Of a DNA stretch of 64,000 bases, positions 1-11,216 are shown one piece after another. A program made the translations under genes and the position numbers. The first letter of the stretch is position 1; each line of letters begins with the position of its first letter. Source of the stretch: Branchiostoma floridae (taxonomy: Eukaryota; Chordata; Leptocardii; Amphioxiformes; Branchiostomatidae); assembly GCF_000003815.2 (NCBI RefSeq), contig NW_023365728.1:202442-266441 (forward strand). Reading direction: 5' to 3'. Under the pieces are notes generated by a model, which worked only from the letters and a program-made list of their open reading frames with translations, had not been told where the DNA came from and did not search any database.

Positions 1-240
1 GTAAGGTTCTCACGTGGGTGTTCTACACTGACAGGGTAACTAAGGTTCTTAAATCTAGCCTTTAGAAAGATCTACAAAAATTCTTTTTAAGTTTAAGCTC
101 CCAGGAGTGACAGAGACTGTGTACTAAAGCTGAAAAGACTGGCACCCAGGCTAACTTACTTGTACTCTAAGTCTTAATTGGTGACATTTGATAAAAGCAG
201 TAACATGTCCACTTCTGACCTGCGTCTTTTTTCGTTTCAG

Positions 241-306
241 CGCAAAATGAAGGAGGACTGGAAAAAGGGCATCGGCAGAAATAAGGCATCGATGATCAAC
301 TTCTAA
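241..306 (+). CDS. C-terminal exon of an unidentified gene (5' part outside window)
   Basis: A pyrimidine-rich tract ending TTTCGTTTCAG at 240 is a clear 3' splice site. The 22 codons after it read RKMKEDWKKGIGRN, then KASMINF and a TAA stop at 304-306. The peptide is basic and hydrophilic, with no signal or membrane segment. Reading frame was chosen because it runs open from the acceptor to a stop and is followed by a plausible 3'UTR with a polyadenylation signal at 532-537. I do not recognise the family from 21 residues. The upstream exons lie left of the window. The 3'UTR holds short repeats of GGGCGCTTCGGCA (about 325-380). Confidence 0.6.
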   Translation, partial: RKMKEDWKKGIGRNKASMINF

Positions 307-531
307 CCCGGGTCACCACAGCTGGGGCGCTTCGGCAGGGCGCTTCGGCAGGGCGCTTTGACAGGGCGCTTCGGCAGGGCACATCAGTGGGATTATCCAG
401 ACGGGCGTGTCACATTGACAGGATGTCAACATGATGGGAAATAGAACATCTGCTGAAGTCTGGTGTTACCGTGTGAAGTTTCCCCATTGTACACAGGCAG
501 GAATATGTAGTTATATGTTATGTGTGTCAGA

Positions 532-537
532 AATAAA
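532..537 (+). promoter_or_regulatory. Polyadenylation signal AATAAA of the leftmost gene
   Basis: AATAAA lies 226 bp after the stop codon at 306 and is followed within 15-30 bp by TG-rich sequence, as expected for a cleavage site near 555. Confidence 0.6.
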
Positions 538-796
538 GTGTCGTCGGACATTGACATTGTCATCAGATGTTCTGCTTGTCTCTTGCATTTTGTGAATTTA
601 CTTGTACAGTTGAGGTGTGTAACATGTTGGCGTAGAGCTGTGTAATTACGGGTAAAACCTTGGATTTCTGCATATTCTTTAAGTTATAAAAAGTCCAAAA
701 CAGACTTTTGTTAATCTCCAAGCAGATGCAGAAAGATACAGTTGTCAAGTTTCTGAAGCTCCTGGTTCCCTGAGCCTGTCAACATAAAGCCGGTCA

Positions 797-1480
797 GCAC
801 TCAGGCTCCTACATACATGTACTAGTAGCACTCAGACTCCTACATACATGTACTAGTAGCACTCAGACTCCTACATACATGTACTAGTAGCACTCAGACT
901 CCTACATACATGTACTAGTAGCACTCAGGCTCCTACATACATGTACTAGTAGCACTCAGGCTCCTACATACATGTACTAGTAGCACTCAGACTCCTACAT
1001 ACATGTACTAGTAGCACTCAGACTCCTACATACATGTACTAGTAGCACTCAGACTCCTACATACATGTACTAGTCAGCACTCAGGCTCCTACATACATGT
1101 ACTAGTAGCACTCAGGCTCCTACATACATGTACTAGTAGCACTCAGACTCCTACATACATGTACTAGTAGCACTCAGACTCCTACATACATGTACTAGTA
1201 GCACTCAGGCTCCTACATACATGTACTAGTAGCACTCAGACTCCTACATACATGTACTAGTCAGCACTCAGGCTCCTACATACATGTACTAGTAGCACTC
1301 AGGCTCCTACATACATGTACTAGTAGCACTCAGACTCCTACATACATGTACTAGTCAGCACTCAGGCTCCTACATACATGTACTAGTAGCACTCAGACTC
1401 CTACATACATGTACTAGTCAGCACTCAGGCTCCTACATACATGTACTAGTAGCACTCAGACTCCTACATACATGTACTTG
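797..1480. repeat. 31-32 bp minisatellite, about 22 copies
   Basis: Head-to-tail units built from CACTCAG(G/A)CTCCTACAT followed by ACATGTACTAGTA. Most units are 31 bp; a CA-insertion variant gives 32 bp. Two interleaved variants (CAGGCTCC and CAGACTCC) show recent homogenisation. The array lies between genes, with no splice site in the unit. Confidence 0.95.
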
Positions 1481-1793
1481 TAGATAGATTAACAAGGAGA
1501 AATCAAACTGGAAGTTCTGCTACCTTAGAAAGCCACTAGGGTCCCATTATCGAACTTGACCTTTGTTTCCCTGACCCTTACCCAGCTACAATTTGCCATA
1601 AGGACCCATACACAGCTTTTAGTGCTATACTGACAAAACGCACACACATGTACATTAATACTCAAACATGCACACTCACATACACATTGTACACACACAT
1701 ACAGATGGCCCCTAAAACTGAACCTACTTGGCAAAGGCTATACGTTTATAACATAACTTCAGGTATAAAAGCTCGCTGCATGCTGCTGTTCCT

Positions 1794-1877
1794 TACTCTC
1801 CAAGCAGAGGTTGAGTCGCGCAGATATAGCAGTAGTCGGAAAAATATCTACGCGACTCAACCTCTGCTTGGAGAGTA
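1794..1877. mobile_element. hAT-like MITE (foldback), TIR TACTCTCCAAGCAGAGG
   Basis: About 27-bp perfect inverted arms (start TACTCTCCAAGCAGAGG, then TTGAGTCGCG) enclose about 30 bp. Flanks carry a 9-bp direct repeat GCTGTTCCT (1785-1793 and 1878-1886), a target-site duplication. Non-coding. Same terminal motif as the elements at 3930, 5553, 10552 and 15460. Confidence 0.85.
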
Positions 1878-2065
1878 GCTGTTCCTATGTTGGAGCTGGT
1901 GGCATGACGCCTCAAAAAGAGACACCTAGCAGAGTTATCGTAAACTACAAGTACGGCTAGTTCTCCGTCATTGTTTCCAAAGGCGGCTACAGTAACAAGT
2001 GGCACCTGCCGAGTACTTGGTGATGGAGAGGTGCTCAAAACTGTAGCATGGTCAGAGAGGGAAGC

Positions 2066-2712
2066 TCTATTCCGATGTCTCTGTGTGCTGTGTGTTTGCC
2101 TAAACCTGGGAATACTGTCCGAGTACTTATAATGTCTGGCAAGTCGTTTTGTCTTGGTAGAATTTCGAAATTCAGGAAAACGATAAATATAACAGTAAAC
2201 ACCATACGCTGTTGAATACACAATGGAATAATATGACAACAGAAAATTAAAAAAGAAAACAAGACAATTAGAAACAAGTGACTTTTGTATATTTGTGTTA
2301 CATCGAACATAAAATAGCATGGCAAAAAAATCAACACAGGAAATCAACTGCAAAGATATCATACTACTGCGTGGTCCGTGTATGAACTTGGAAAATGAAA
2401 GCCTCTTCATGGCAGAGGGGTATGTTCTATTCCGATGTCTGTGTGCGATGTGTGTTTGCCTAAACCTGGGAATACTGTCCGAGTACTTTTAATGTCTTGG
2501 TAGAATTTCAGGAAAACCATAAATGTAACACCATACGCTATGAAATGACAACAGAAATTTAAAAAAGAAAGAAGAAAACAATCACTAGGAACAAGTGGCC
2601 AATGTATATTTGTGTTACGTCGAAGCATGGCAAAAAAATCAGCACAGGAAATCAAGTGCAAAGATATCATATTACTTCGTAGTCCATGTATGAACTTTGA
2701 AAATGAAAGCAT
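2066..2712. repeat. 360-bp tandem duplication, two diverged copies
   Basis: Copy 1 is about 2066-2402 and copy 2 about 2426-2712, both starting TCTATTCCGATGTCT and ending GAAAATGAAAGC. They differ by point changes and several deletions, so they are not recent. No reading frame is conserved between them, so the long open frames here are not taken as genes. Confidence 0.85.
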
Positions 2713-2979
2713 GCTTTCAGATTTTCCTCCGTTCACTGTCCGATATAGAGATGGGTGCCGGACCTATGCATCACAATGTGATGTATGGCAACTTTAGCTT
2801 TAGCTTTATACTGAAGTGTTTTAGCACGGGGATCGCCCACCCGTGACGTCAGAGTGGGCTGGAGGACCCTGGTGCGCCCAACAACCGTCACATCCTAGAG
2901 CTGACCAGGATTTAGTTGCTGTGACTCGCTGGGTCGTGTTTTACCGCGTAGAGTGTGTTTTGATAAACAGTGAGCCAGG

Positions 2980-5900
2980 ATGAAGGTTTTATTTGTAAAC
3001 GTTTTGTTTGTGTTTGCATTTCTAACTGTTCCGCTGGTGCTGGGTATCTACATCCCGCCTGAAGGTAAGACAACAGCACAGATTTTTGGATACTTCTACT
3101 TTTCATATAACAGGCATTACTGATATCTACGTTGTAGTTTTGCTTCCACCTTTTATATATTTCCCATCATTATCCAGATAATTTGCTTGTGATCCGTGGT
3201 TTACGTTTGTATCAGGTGTTGCACTCCATTTCGGTCTCTTTGCGTAGTCAAACGTTTTTGCGAAAAGTAACAAAACAAAACACAATTACGAGGAGTTTTC
3301 TATCGGAGCCAGAGGTTTTATTCAAATTTTGTAGTTTGTTTTAAAACAAATTAATTTCCGGACATACCAAGAATGAAAAAGCATTGCAAGTAGTTTATTT
3401 TTTTTAAATCATCATCTCCCTGCAAGAATAAGTAAATTTGTACTTAATTAAAAGACGGCTAATAACTTATCCACTGCTAATTATGTAATGGTGAAAAGAC
3501 AGAGACAAGCCGCCATTTGGAAGTTGTACATGTTCTACTATAACTAAGGTAAGAGAGATATGTTAATGTAATATTCGAACATTCCATTCAATATTAGTGT
3601 ACGAAACATGAGAAGAAATCAATGATATTGGACTCGGATCGAATGTCAAGTTCGCGACCGGGAAAGTCACGGTAGCAAAACATTGCCTTGTGACCCGTGA
3701 GAGCTTTATAAACAGTTCTCAAATCGGCATTGGGATTAATAACCTGAGCTCTACATATACTTTAACAACGTTGTTTTTTTCATTATAAAGCTGCCATTAT
3801 AGTTTCATACACTTTAACATACAAATAAAATGTGTCACCTTTCTGACTAGGATTAGTAACGTTAGAGCGAAATCGTACGTTTTAGGAGACCAATTATCAA
3901 CGGAATATGAATAGATGTGTTCTCTTGTCTAATCTCCAACCAGATCCACGGTGGCGTAATATTTAGTATCGAACCCACCATAGGCCAATGGTCTCACTTT
4001 GCATTGGCAAACTACCCTTCTTGGTCGGCTTTGATAGTTTATTACGCCACCGTAGGATCTGCTTGGAGATGAATCTTGTCAGCTCCGCGGAAGAGTTTTC
4101 CCAGTCGATGATTTTTCCCCCTTCTGTGCCCTGCAGAAAAAATCCTGAGCTGTGCGGCCCGACAGAAAGCCGGGACAGACCCGTTTCCCCTGCACTGTGC
4201 CGATGACGGGACCTTCAAGCCGCGTCAGTGTGACGTCACGGCCGGCCTGTGCTACTGCGCGCACCCCGAGCGGGGAACCATATACAGCGAGACGGCCGTA
4301 CCTGCAGGACAAGCGCATGCGCAGGGGCCGGACTGTGACAAGTACTGGCGGGAACACGGTGCGTGACATGTTCTTCCTTGTGCTTGATACATGACAGTCG
4401 TGGTTGTGTTACAATAACTTACATTCCCAGTAGGCTGTGTAAGCAGAATACATATCCAGTAAACCACGGGAACACGGTGCGTGAATTGTTCTTCCTTGTG
4501 CTTGATACACGACAAGTTTGTTTACATACCCAGTAGGCTGTGTAACGCAAACTCAGCTCTCCGGATGTAGCTATTGTCGAAAATTTAAGATACTAGTAGT
4601 GTCTGCCATCTCTGTCACCAGTGGAAATGTAGCTCCTCCACGAGCTGCACTGGATCGAGATCACTTTGACGTTTTCTTTATTTTTGTTTCAAAGACGCCC
4701 CTGATGACGATGCCGTCCCAATGCTCCTGATGTTACCTGTGGATCCTCCTGTCGCCATCACGGCTCTCTCTAACGACATAGAGCAGCCCGCCGCAGACTC
4801 TAACGACATAGAACAGGCTGCCGCAGACANNNNNNNNNNNNNNNNNNNNNNNNNNNNNNNNNNNNNNNNNNNNNNNNNNNNNNNNNNNNNNNNNNNNNNN
4901 NNNNNNNNNNNNNNNNNNNNNNNNNNNNNCGGTCAGGACAAAGCTTCTGTTCAATATGTTCAATATAGGAACATGGTCTATAATGGCCGGGAAAACGCTT
5001 CTATTCTATATGTTCAGTATAGGAACACTGTCTATGACGGTCAGGAAAACGCTTTTATTCAATAGGTTCAGTATAGGATTAGATACATGACTACGCGGTT
5101 GGGCAACTTTCCGTGTTGATCATTCATTACCGTAAAGCCAAGCTACTCCTGGTTTTAGCTGCTGAAACTGGGTAACATGGAGAAAAACTGCTACCAACAT
5201 TTACCAATCCTCCTGTAATCCATGTAATCTGAAGAAACTGGAATGGAATCTGATCCCCCCTTTTTTTTCTTTCCAGACGAGGATATTGACTTGTGTGACT
5301 TCGCCCAGTGCGAGGCCCACTCCCGCTGCGTGGCGCCCCCTGGCGCGCAGGTGCCACTGTGCAGGTGCGACGCGGGTTACGGCAGTGTGGGCGGGGCGGC
5401 GTGCACGTCCAGGTGTGAACTGGAGCCCGGGTTCTGCAGGAACGACGGCAGGTGCGACGTGCAGCCGGAACTCGGCGTCATCTGCAGGTGGGAACGGCTA
5501 CTGTGTCCCTGACGTCATGACCGAAACGTGAAAATCGACGCTTTTTACTAACTTCTCTCCAAGCAGAGGTTGGTGGGGGAAATCGTGAAGAAAATCTGCT
5601 TGGAGAGTACGGACTAACTACGCTAGCTGAGAGAATATTTGCCATTATTTTATAGGGGACCGGCCTAGCCTCCTCCGCAGACTTTCAGCAGCAGCGGCGA
5701 GGCTCATAAACTCCCTTCCCCGGCATTGAATTTAAACCCATAACTTCATCACTGCAACTAAGCGTTTTTAAAGCACAGTTGTCCTGGCATTTGTTGTAAT
5801 GTGTCCAATTATTTCATCATTGGGTGGGAAACTGGACTTGCGTTTATCTTTTCTTGTTATGCTCTGTATAATGTATTATTTTCTGTCTGAAGTGATTTTC

Positions 5901-8900
5901 CTTTGCTTTTCATTTGTACTTGATTTTTCTTTGTAAAAATGTATGCTTTTTTATGTAAGGGGTAGCGTCAAAATAAGTCTTGTACTTGAGTACGCCACCT
6001 CTTTGTCATATTGTATTATTGTTTAAATGTTTGAATAAAAAAATTTAAAACCTGGCACATCGCCAATCAGCGCTCCCGTAAGAAAATAAAAGCTGCTGGA
6101 AGTTTAACTGTAGGACCCACCCCGCAGTTTCGACGGGAATGTTAAATTCCCCACGGTCCTTTTGTTTCACTTTCACTTTCCTTTCCTTCCAAGATGCCGG
6201 GCTGGCGCGTCCTGGTGGCACGCGGGACTGCGGTGTGAGACCTACATGTCGTACTTCATGGTGTTCTCCATCGGCGGCGGCGCGGTGGGGGGCGTCTTCG
6301 TCATCATGCTGCTGTGCCTCATCCTCGTCGCCAAGAAGGTCCCCAACAAGACCCGGCCCCACAGCTACTACCCCAGGTAGGTGTGTCTCATTGTCGTCGC
6401 CAAGAAGGTCCCCAACAAGACCCGGCCCCACACCTACTACCCCAGGTAGGTGTGCCTCATTGTCGTCGCCAAGAAGGTCCCCAACAAGACCCGGCCCCAC
6501 AGCTACTACCCCAGGTAGGTGTGTCCCATGCTCGTCGCCAAGAAGGTCCCCAACAAGACCCGGGCCCACACCTACTACCCCAGGTAAGTGTGTCTCATTG
6601 TCGTCGCCAAGAAGGTCCCCAACAAGAACCGGCCCCAGAACTACTAGCCCAGGTAAGTGTGTCTCATTGTCGTCGCCAAGAAGGTTCCCACAAAGAACCG
6701 GTCCCACAACTACTACCCAGGTAGGTGTGTCTCATTGTCGTCGCCAAGAAGGTCCCCAACAAGACCCGGTCCCACACCTACTACCCCAGGTAAGTGTGTC
6801 TCATCCTCGTCGCCAAGAAGGTCCCCAACAAGACCCGGCCCCACACCTACTACCCCAGGTAGGTGTGCCTCATTGTCGTCGCCAAGAAGGTCCCCAACAA
6901 GACCCGGCCCCACACCTACTACCCCAGGTAGGTGTGTCTCATTGTCGTCACCAAGAAGGTCCCCAACAAGACCCGGCCCGACACCTACTACCCCAGGTAG
7001 GTGTGTCTCATCCTCGTCGCCAAGAAGGTCCCCAACAAGACCCGGCCCCACACCTACTACCCCAGGTAAGTGTGTCTCATTGTCGTCGCCAAGAAGGTCC
7101 CCAACAAGACCCGGCCCCACAGCTACTACCCCAGGTAAGTGTGCCTCATCCTCGTCGCCAAGAAGGTCCCCAACAAGACCCGGCCCCACACCTACTACCC
7201 CAGGTAGGTGTGTCTCATTGTCGTCGCCAAGAAGGTCCCCAACAAGACCCGGTCCCACACCTACTACCCCAGGTAAGTGTGTCTCATCCTCGTCGCCAAG
7301 AAGGTCCCCAACAAGACCCGGCCCCACACCTACTACCCCAGGTAGGTGTGTCTCATCCTCGTCGCCAAGAAGGTCCCCAACAAGACCCGGTCCCACACCT
7401 ACTACCCCAGGTAGGTGTGCCTCATTGTCGTCGCCAAGAAGGTCCCCAACAAGACCCGGTCCCACAGCTACTACCCCAGGTAAGTGTGCCTCATCCTGNN
7501 NNNNNNNNNNNNNNNNNNNNNNNNNNNNNNNNNNNNNNNNNNNNNNNNNNNNNNNNNNNNNNNNNNNNNNNNNNNNNNNNNNNNNNNNNNNNNNNNNNAA
7601 ACAAGAACTACACTAAAACTAAAACCGATTTCCCAGCCCGTACAGGCGCCCGTTCTTCATGGAGGCCCCCGCCCCGGGAGTGAGCGGCCCCGCGGAGACC
7701 ACGTGGAAGGAGAACCCGATGTTTATAGACGAGCAGGAGGAGGACATCTACAGCACCATCAGCCGTAAGGCCGGTCAGGAGATCTCGCGAGAGCTGCGAG
7801 AACTGGAGGCGTCCGACATCGAGGATCCTTACGGCATTATAGGTGAGAAAATTAGCCTCTTAAAGGCTCCTGAAGGTTCTTAAAAATAGCAGTCTCTAAA
7901 TGGATCCCTACGGCATCATAGGTGAACTTGCTTAAATAGCGTCTAACAGGCTCCTTACGGCACCATAGGTGGTCAGGTAGCTAGTAGATACCAGGGACAG
8001 AGACAAGAAAATCTCCAACATTTTCCTCCAGTCACGCAGAGATCTGCACGTCTCAAACTCAACTTGATGTCACGATGGAGCTTCCTGTACAGCTACCTGC
8101 AGACGATAGATCCACTGATGACGCGCACGCGCACTTACTAATCTCTACCAGACTCCGGGTCGCTAGAAAACCATAGAAATGGAACAAATAGAGGAGTAAG
8201 CCGGCCAGAGGAGTATAACCGGCCAGTCCGTAGCCGCGTAGGTCGCGTACTGTTTCCTGGCCGGCTACACTCCTCTGGCCGGCTTACTCTTCTATTTGTT
8301 TCATTTCTACGGTTTTCCATCGACCCGGAGTCTGGTAGAGAGTACACTAACCTCACCTTTCCTTTTCAGGCATGTTCACCAAAGCGGAGTCCATCTCGAC
8401 TAGCGGTGCAAAACTGCCCCCTGGCGACTGGAACGGGGTGGTGCGTTTCAAACCGACGGTGGAGTGTATAGATCCCAACTGGAAGGTAAACAGCTAATAT
8501 AACGCGCAAAATCAACAAAGTGCTGTGTATCACGGATTGAACAAACTTAGATAAATACCTCTACGTGAATTTTCGTTTTCGCTATTAGTGTACAGCCTGG
8601 AAAACAAGCCTCAACCTGCTGCGATACTCTCCAAGCAGAGGTTTGGCTCCGGATGTTTTTTTAATGTCCTTCATGCGTTTTATTCGTCACGAACGTGTCT
8701 TATTCTTCATGAACGTGTCTTATTCTTCACGAACGTGTCTTATTCTTCATGAACGTGTCTTATTCTTCACGAACGTGTCTTATTCTTCACGAACGTATCT
8801 TGTTCTTCACGAACGTGTCTAATTATCTCCCTCCTTCTCGCCCAGTTCAAGATCAAGCGGCCGCGCTACGCCTTCAACCCGGAGTACGAGCAGCAGAGAG

Positions 8901-8920
8901 ACGACTTGTCCTGGCCCTGA
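2980..8920 (+). CDS. Type I membrane protein: thyroglobulin type-1, EGF-like x2, TM, NPxY tail
   Basis: Exons: 2980-3064, 4137-4358, 4695 to at least 4829 (runs into a gap), 5277-5487, 6194-6376, 7646-7842, 8370-8485, 8846-8920; phases match at every junction that can be read. Excluding the gapped exon they encode 362 residues. Exon 1 is a signal peptide (MKVLFVNVLFVFAFLTVPLV, then LG). Exon 2 is a thyroglobulin type-1 domain with the Cys pattern and core motifs FPLHCADDGTFKPRQCD and GLCYC, on a phase 1-1 exon. Exon 3 is acidic (DAPDDDAVPM) with repeats SNDIEQPAAD/SNDIEQAAAD. Exon 4 plus the start of exon 5 form two EGF-like modules, the second ending CRCRAGASWWHAGLRCE, similar to membrane-proximal EGF modules of interphotoreceptor-matrix-type proteoglycans. 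TM helix: FMVFSIGGGAVGGVFVIMLL region, then basic KKVPNK. The tail has DIYSTI, DPYGII and FNPEYEQQ (NPxY). Domains are clear; function is unknown, perhaps cell-surface matrix or adhesion. Confidence 0.85.
3930..4072. mobile_element. hAT-like MITE in intron 1 of the Tg1/EGF gene
   Basis: Inverted arms: TAATCTCCAACCAGATCCAC at the left pairs with GTAGGATCTGCTTGGAGATG at the right, continuing into GGTGGCGTAAT/ATTACGCCACC. Flanks CTCTTGTC and ATCTTGTC match 7/8, consistent with an 8-bp target duplication. The arms match the element at 10552 closely. Confidence 0.8.
4343..4545. repeat. Exon 2 donor region duplicated once into intron 2
   Basis: The end of exon 2 with its donor (GGGAACACGGTGCGTGA, about 4350-4366) and about 45 bp of following intron reappear at about 4468-4516. 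CCCAGTAGGCTGTGTAA also occurs twice (4427, 4529). Two-copy version of the junction duplication seen elsewhere. Confidence 0.75.
4767..5080. repeat. Repeats flanking the 4830-4929 gap
   Basis: Left of the gap, 30-bp units inside exon 3 encode SNDIEQ(P/A)AAD. Right of it, about 62-66 bp units containing GGTCAGGAAAACGCTT and TTCAGTATAGGAACA repeat about 2.5 times. The 100 N are probably a placeholder of unknown length, so the exon 3 end and donor are not visible. The right-hand units look intronic. Confidence 0.7.
5553..5609. mobile_element. Short hAT-like MITE remnant (about 57 bp)
   Basis: CTCTCCAAGCAGAGG at the left pairs with TCTGCTTGGAGAGTA at the right around about 25 bp. It lies in intron 4 of the Tg1/EGF gene. 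ACTAACT occurs near both ends but not exactly abutting, so the target duplication is unclear. Confidence 0.7.
6377..7498 (+). repeat. 69-bp minisatellite of exon 5 end plus donor, about 16 copies
   Basis: Each unit repeats the last about 58 bases of the TM exon (coding AKKVPNKTRPH(T/S)YYP) and the donor CCCCAG|GTAGGTGTG or CCCCAG|GTAAGTGTG. The true exon 5 donor is taken as the first (6377), because only that copy joins the TM helix in frame to exon 6; in exon frame every copy meets TAG or TAA at its donor. Point variants are shared among units (CATTGTCGTC/CATCCTCGTC). The array runs into the gap at 7499. Long open frames on both strands here are by-products of a 69-bp (23-codon) unit. Confidence 0.95.
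7890..7975 (+). repeat. Two degenerate copies of the exon 6 donor
   Basis: The real exon 6 end is GATCCTTACGGCATTATAG|GT at 7842. Diverged copies GATCCCTACGGCATCATAGG and CTCCTTACGGCACCATAGG follow at about 7901 and 7952: an eroded junction minisatellite. Confidence 0.75.
8143..8340. mobile_element. 198-bp foldback element (MITE), TIR CTCTACCAGACTCCGGGTCG
   Basis: About 70-bp imperfect inverted arms start CTCTACCAGACTCCGGGTCG and include AGTAAGCCGGCCAGAGGAGT, with a short GC-rich loop. No clear target duplication. It lies in intron 6 of the Tg1/EGF gene, 30 bp from the exon 7 acceptor. A different family from the CTCCAAGCAGA elements. Confidence 0.85.
8625..8643. mobile_element. Solo terminal motif of the hAT-like MITE family
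   Basis: TACTCTCCAAGCAGAGG occurs without an inverted partner in the next several hundred bases. Probably a truncated copy. Confidence 0.5.
8690..8822. repeat. 20-bp tandem repeat, about 6-7 copies, before the last exon
   Basis: Units of CACGAACGTGTCTTATTCTT (variant with ATGAACG) fill the end of intron 7 and stop about 25 bp before the acceptor of the last exon at 8845. Confidence 0.9.
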
Positions 8921-8997
8921 TGGCGGCTCAAGCACGCCCCCTAGCGGGACGACTTGTCCTGGCCCTGATGGTCGCTCAAGTGCGCCCACTAGCGGTC
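8901..8997 (+). repeat. 48-bp duplication carrying the stop codon of the Tg1/EGF gene
   Basis: ACGACTTGTCCTGGCCCTGA, including the TGA stop at 8918-8920, is repeated 48 bp downstream with the following GGCTCAAG...CCCCCTAGCGG. Only the first copy is in the coding frame; the second lies in the 3'UTR. Confidence 0.85.
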
Positions 8998-9001
8998 TGT
9001 A

Positions 9002-9007
9002 AATAAA
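9002..9007 (+). promoter_or_regulatory. Polyadenylation signal of the Tg1/EGF gene
   Basis: AATAAA 82 bp after the stop codon, directly after the duplicated 3'UTR segment. Confidence 0.55.
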
Positions 9008-9821
9008 CCGCAACGGCTACGCGCTCCAATGGATGTTGGAAGGTGCTACTGTAATGATGACAACGATTCCCTCCATCACGGAGATGATCCAAGAGAGCGG
9101 ATTTTTGAACTTATTTCTTCTTTGATTCCTTTCTCGATTGCTTTCTGTATACTAGTTCAATCTTATGACAACTAGACTATAATTTATCTAACCAACACGT
9201 AAAACAAATTGTGACTTGGACCAGACACTTCTACTTCCTTGACATAACCTTTAGCCACATGACTGCGTGAACGGTGGTAAGTACCAGATAACCTGTGTCA
9301 CCCCCCGTCATTGTTTAGGGTGAGCTCCAATGTACGGCACACCTCTTGCAGGGAAAAACGTAACGGTACATCGTTTGTTTGTTTGTTTGTTTATTTCGAT
9401 CTCCATCGTGCGGTCCAGAAATGTTCAATCTTGGTGCATCGGATGTTGGACTTTCTGGGTTGTGAATTTCAGTTTGTTCCGTAGTGATCCTCGAACTCTT
9501 ACTGTTGTCTTTCGTTATTAAACAACTGTACAATACAAGAGTGTCCATTATTACATCATCTTGGGTTTCCCTAGCTGAACGTCGCCATCACATCCCGCTT
9601 ACATGGATAGGTTTTAGTCCAGGGATACTGTTTAAATGTATTTAGGATAATGGAGCAGTAGAAGTGATGTGATGATGTTCGAACCAACTCGAATCAACTT
9701 CCAAGACGCGTTAGAAAGTTGCAGTCGTGATTTACGTGAGTTATGGAAGTTAAAAACTGCGCAAGTGCACATCGTAACGTGGGCCGCGCACGGCAGCAAG
9801 GGTGGATATAACATACATTCG

Positions 9822-10023
9822 CATAATTCCACCAGGTGTCATTATACCGCCACCTAAAAAAACGTTGGTATAGAGGCCTTCTCAAGATTGTCTTCAACAG
9901 CTAAATATGTGACTTGTATAAAATTGAGGATATTTAACATTTGGTGTTCAAGACAATTTTGGGAAGACCTCTATACTGACGTTTTTTTGAGGTGGCGGTA
10001 TAATGGCACTTGGTGGAATTATG
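9822..10023. mobile_element. 202-bp foldback element (MITE), TIR CATAATTCCACCAGGTGTC
   Basis: Arms of about 80 bp: CATAATTCCACCAGGTGTCA at the left pairs with GGCACTTGGTGGAATTATG at the right, continuing through TTATACCGCCACCT and ACCTCTATAC. Non-coding, intergenic; no clear target duplication. Confidence 0.85.
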
Positions 10024-10551
10024 ATAGTCGATGTTACTCGCTGTGTAGATTATCTAGATCCCCATGATTAAACAGCGGTGTGTGATCACGTGAACCGTAG
10101 CAGTGTTTTCTCACCACCGAGCAGGGATCAACAAAACGACGTGGCCGCTTGAAACACGAGGACCTGTCATGGGAAAAGCGCGCGGGATCGGCGGATGTTT
10201 TCAGAGGAGACACAAATAACTTCTATCATTCTTCAAACGCCTACAGCTGACATGTTTTAGTGTGGGAAGTTAACGTTATATCTATTAAGAGCTGTTTTAA
10301 CATCAATTGTCATTGAGATGTGAACACCGAGCAACGCTGAAACAGCGTCATCTAGCGGGAGGCTGACGAAGTGCAGCACGAACCTGCCGATTAGCTGGGA
10401 TCAATACGAGCGCTAATTAATCACGCATGCGCGCAGAATCGATTTCCTGACGGACGGCCGTTTTTGTTATGCACATCTGAGGCTAAATCTGCCGTGACAG
10501 GAACTCGAGTTATTTGTCAAACTGATGACGCAAGCACACTGTGGCTTGGCT

Positions 10552-10679
10552 TAATCTCTAAGCGGATCCTACGGTAGCACAAGATACTATTAAAAGCTGG
10601 CAGAGGAGTGAAGTCAGCCTAGAAGTGTACACTTGCCAGCGTTTGATACTATGCTACCGTAGGATCTGCTTGGAGATAA
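10552..10679. mobile_element. hAT-like MITE with 9-bp target duplication
   Basis: Arms TAATCTCTAAGCGGATCCTA and GTAGGATCTGCTTGGAGATA flank about 50 bp. The host repeat GGCTTGGCT occurs on both sides (10543-10551 and 10680-10688). Same TIR subgroup as the element at 3930. Confidence 0.85.
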
Positions 10680-11216
10680 GGCTTGGCTACGTCAGACCAT
10701 AGATGCACGCACGCGTGTTGGTTTGGATAATGAGACACGCAAGATAACAGTTACTCAAGAGACTGGACAGATGTCGGAAACAGACGTTTCAGCTCAGGTA
10801 GCTTCCTCTACCTTTCGTCAGTGACACTGAGTAACGTATATGTTGATCAGCAGGTTTATTTGATTAATAACCACTCACCGTTTGATTGATATGCAAAAAA
10901 ACTGTCTTTACGTCTTGTAACTCAAACCAGTGTTACCTCATGGTTAGTCAGGTGAATTAATTCATTAGTTTCATGACGTAGTTAAACGGCTGATATGGAA
11001 GTTGACATTCCTGATGTAATACCCAGGGTTAAAGGAGACATATCGGTTACACTGTGGGAATATCGGCACGGATCAGTGATGTGCTCAGTTCCGTGTGCTG
11101 TGTAATTACCATGACATGGCTGGGAAGTCCGGACCGAAACATGAGAGTTTCTTACTGTTGTTTAGCTGTTTGAGCGATTACATTGCTTAATCGATCAATT
11201 AATGAACGGCCGAATG

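Noticed and set aside
797-1480. Regular direct repeats, possible CRISPR array
   Set aside because: Units are contiguous with no unique spacers, and the genome is animal.
1793-2410. 205-codon minus-strand frame
   Set aside because: Crosses a MITE and one copy of a 360-bp duplication; not conserved in the second copy.
6045-7683. Long open frames on both strands (Pro/Arg-rich, and Gly/Asp/Leu-rich on minus)
   Set aside because: Consequence of a 69-bp repeat; the true exon frame stops at each unit's donor.
7735-7842. ITIM or ITAM in the Tg1/EGF protein tail
   Set aside because: DIYSTI has Asp at -2, not a hydrophobic or Ser residue, and YSTI/YGII are about 23 residues apart, too far for an ITAM.
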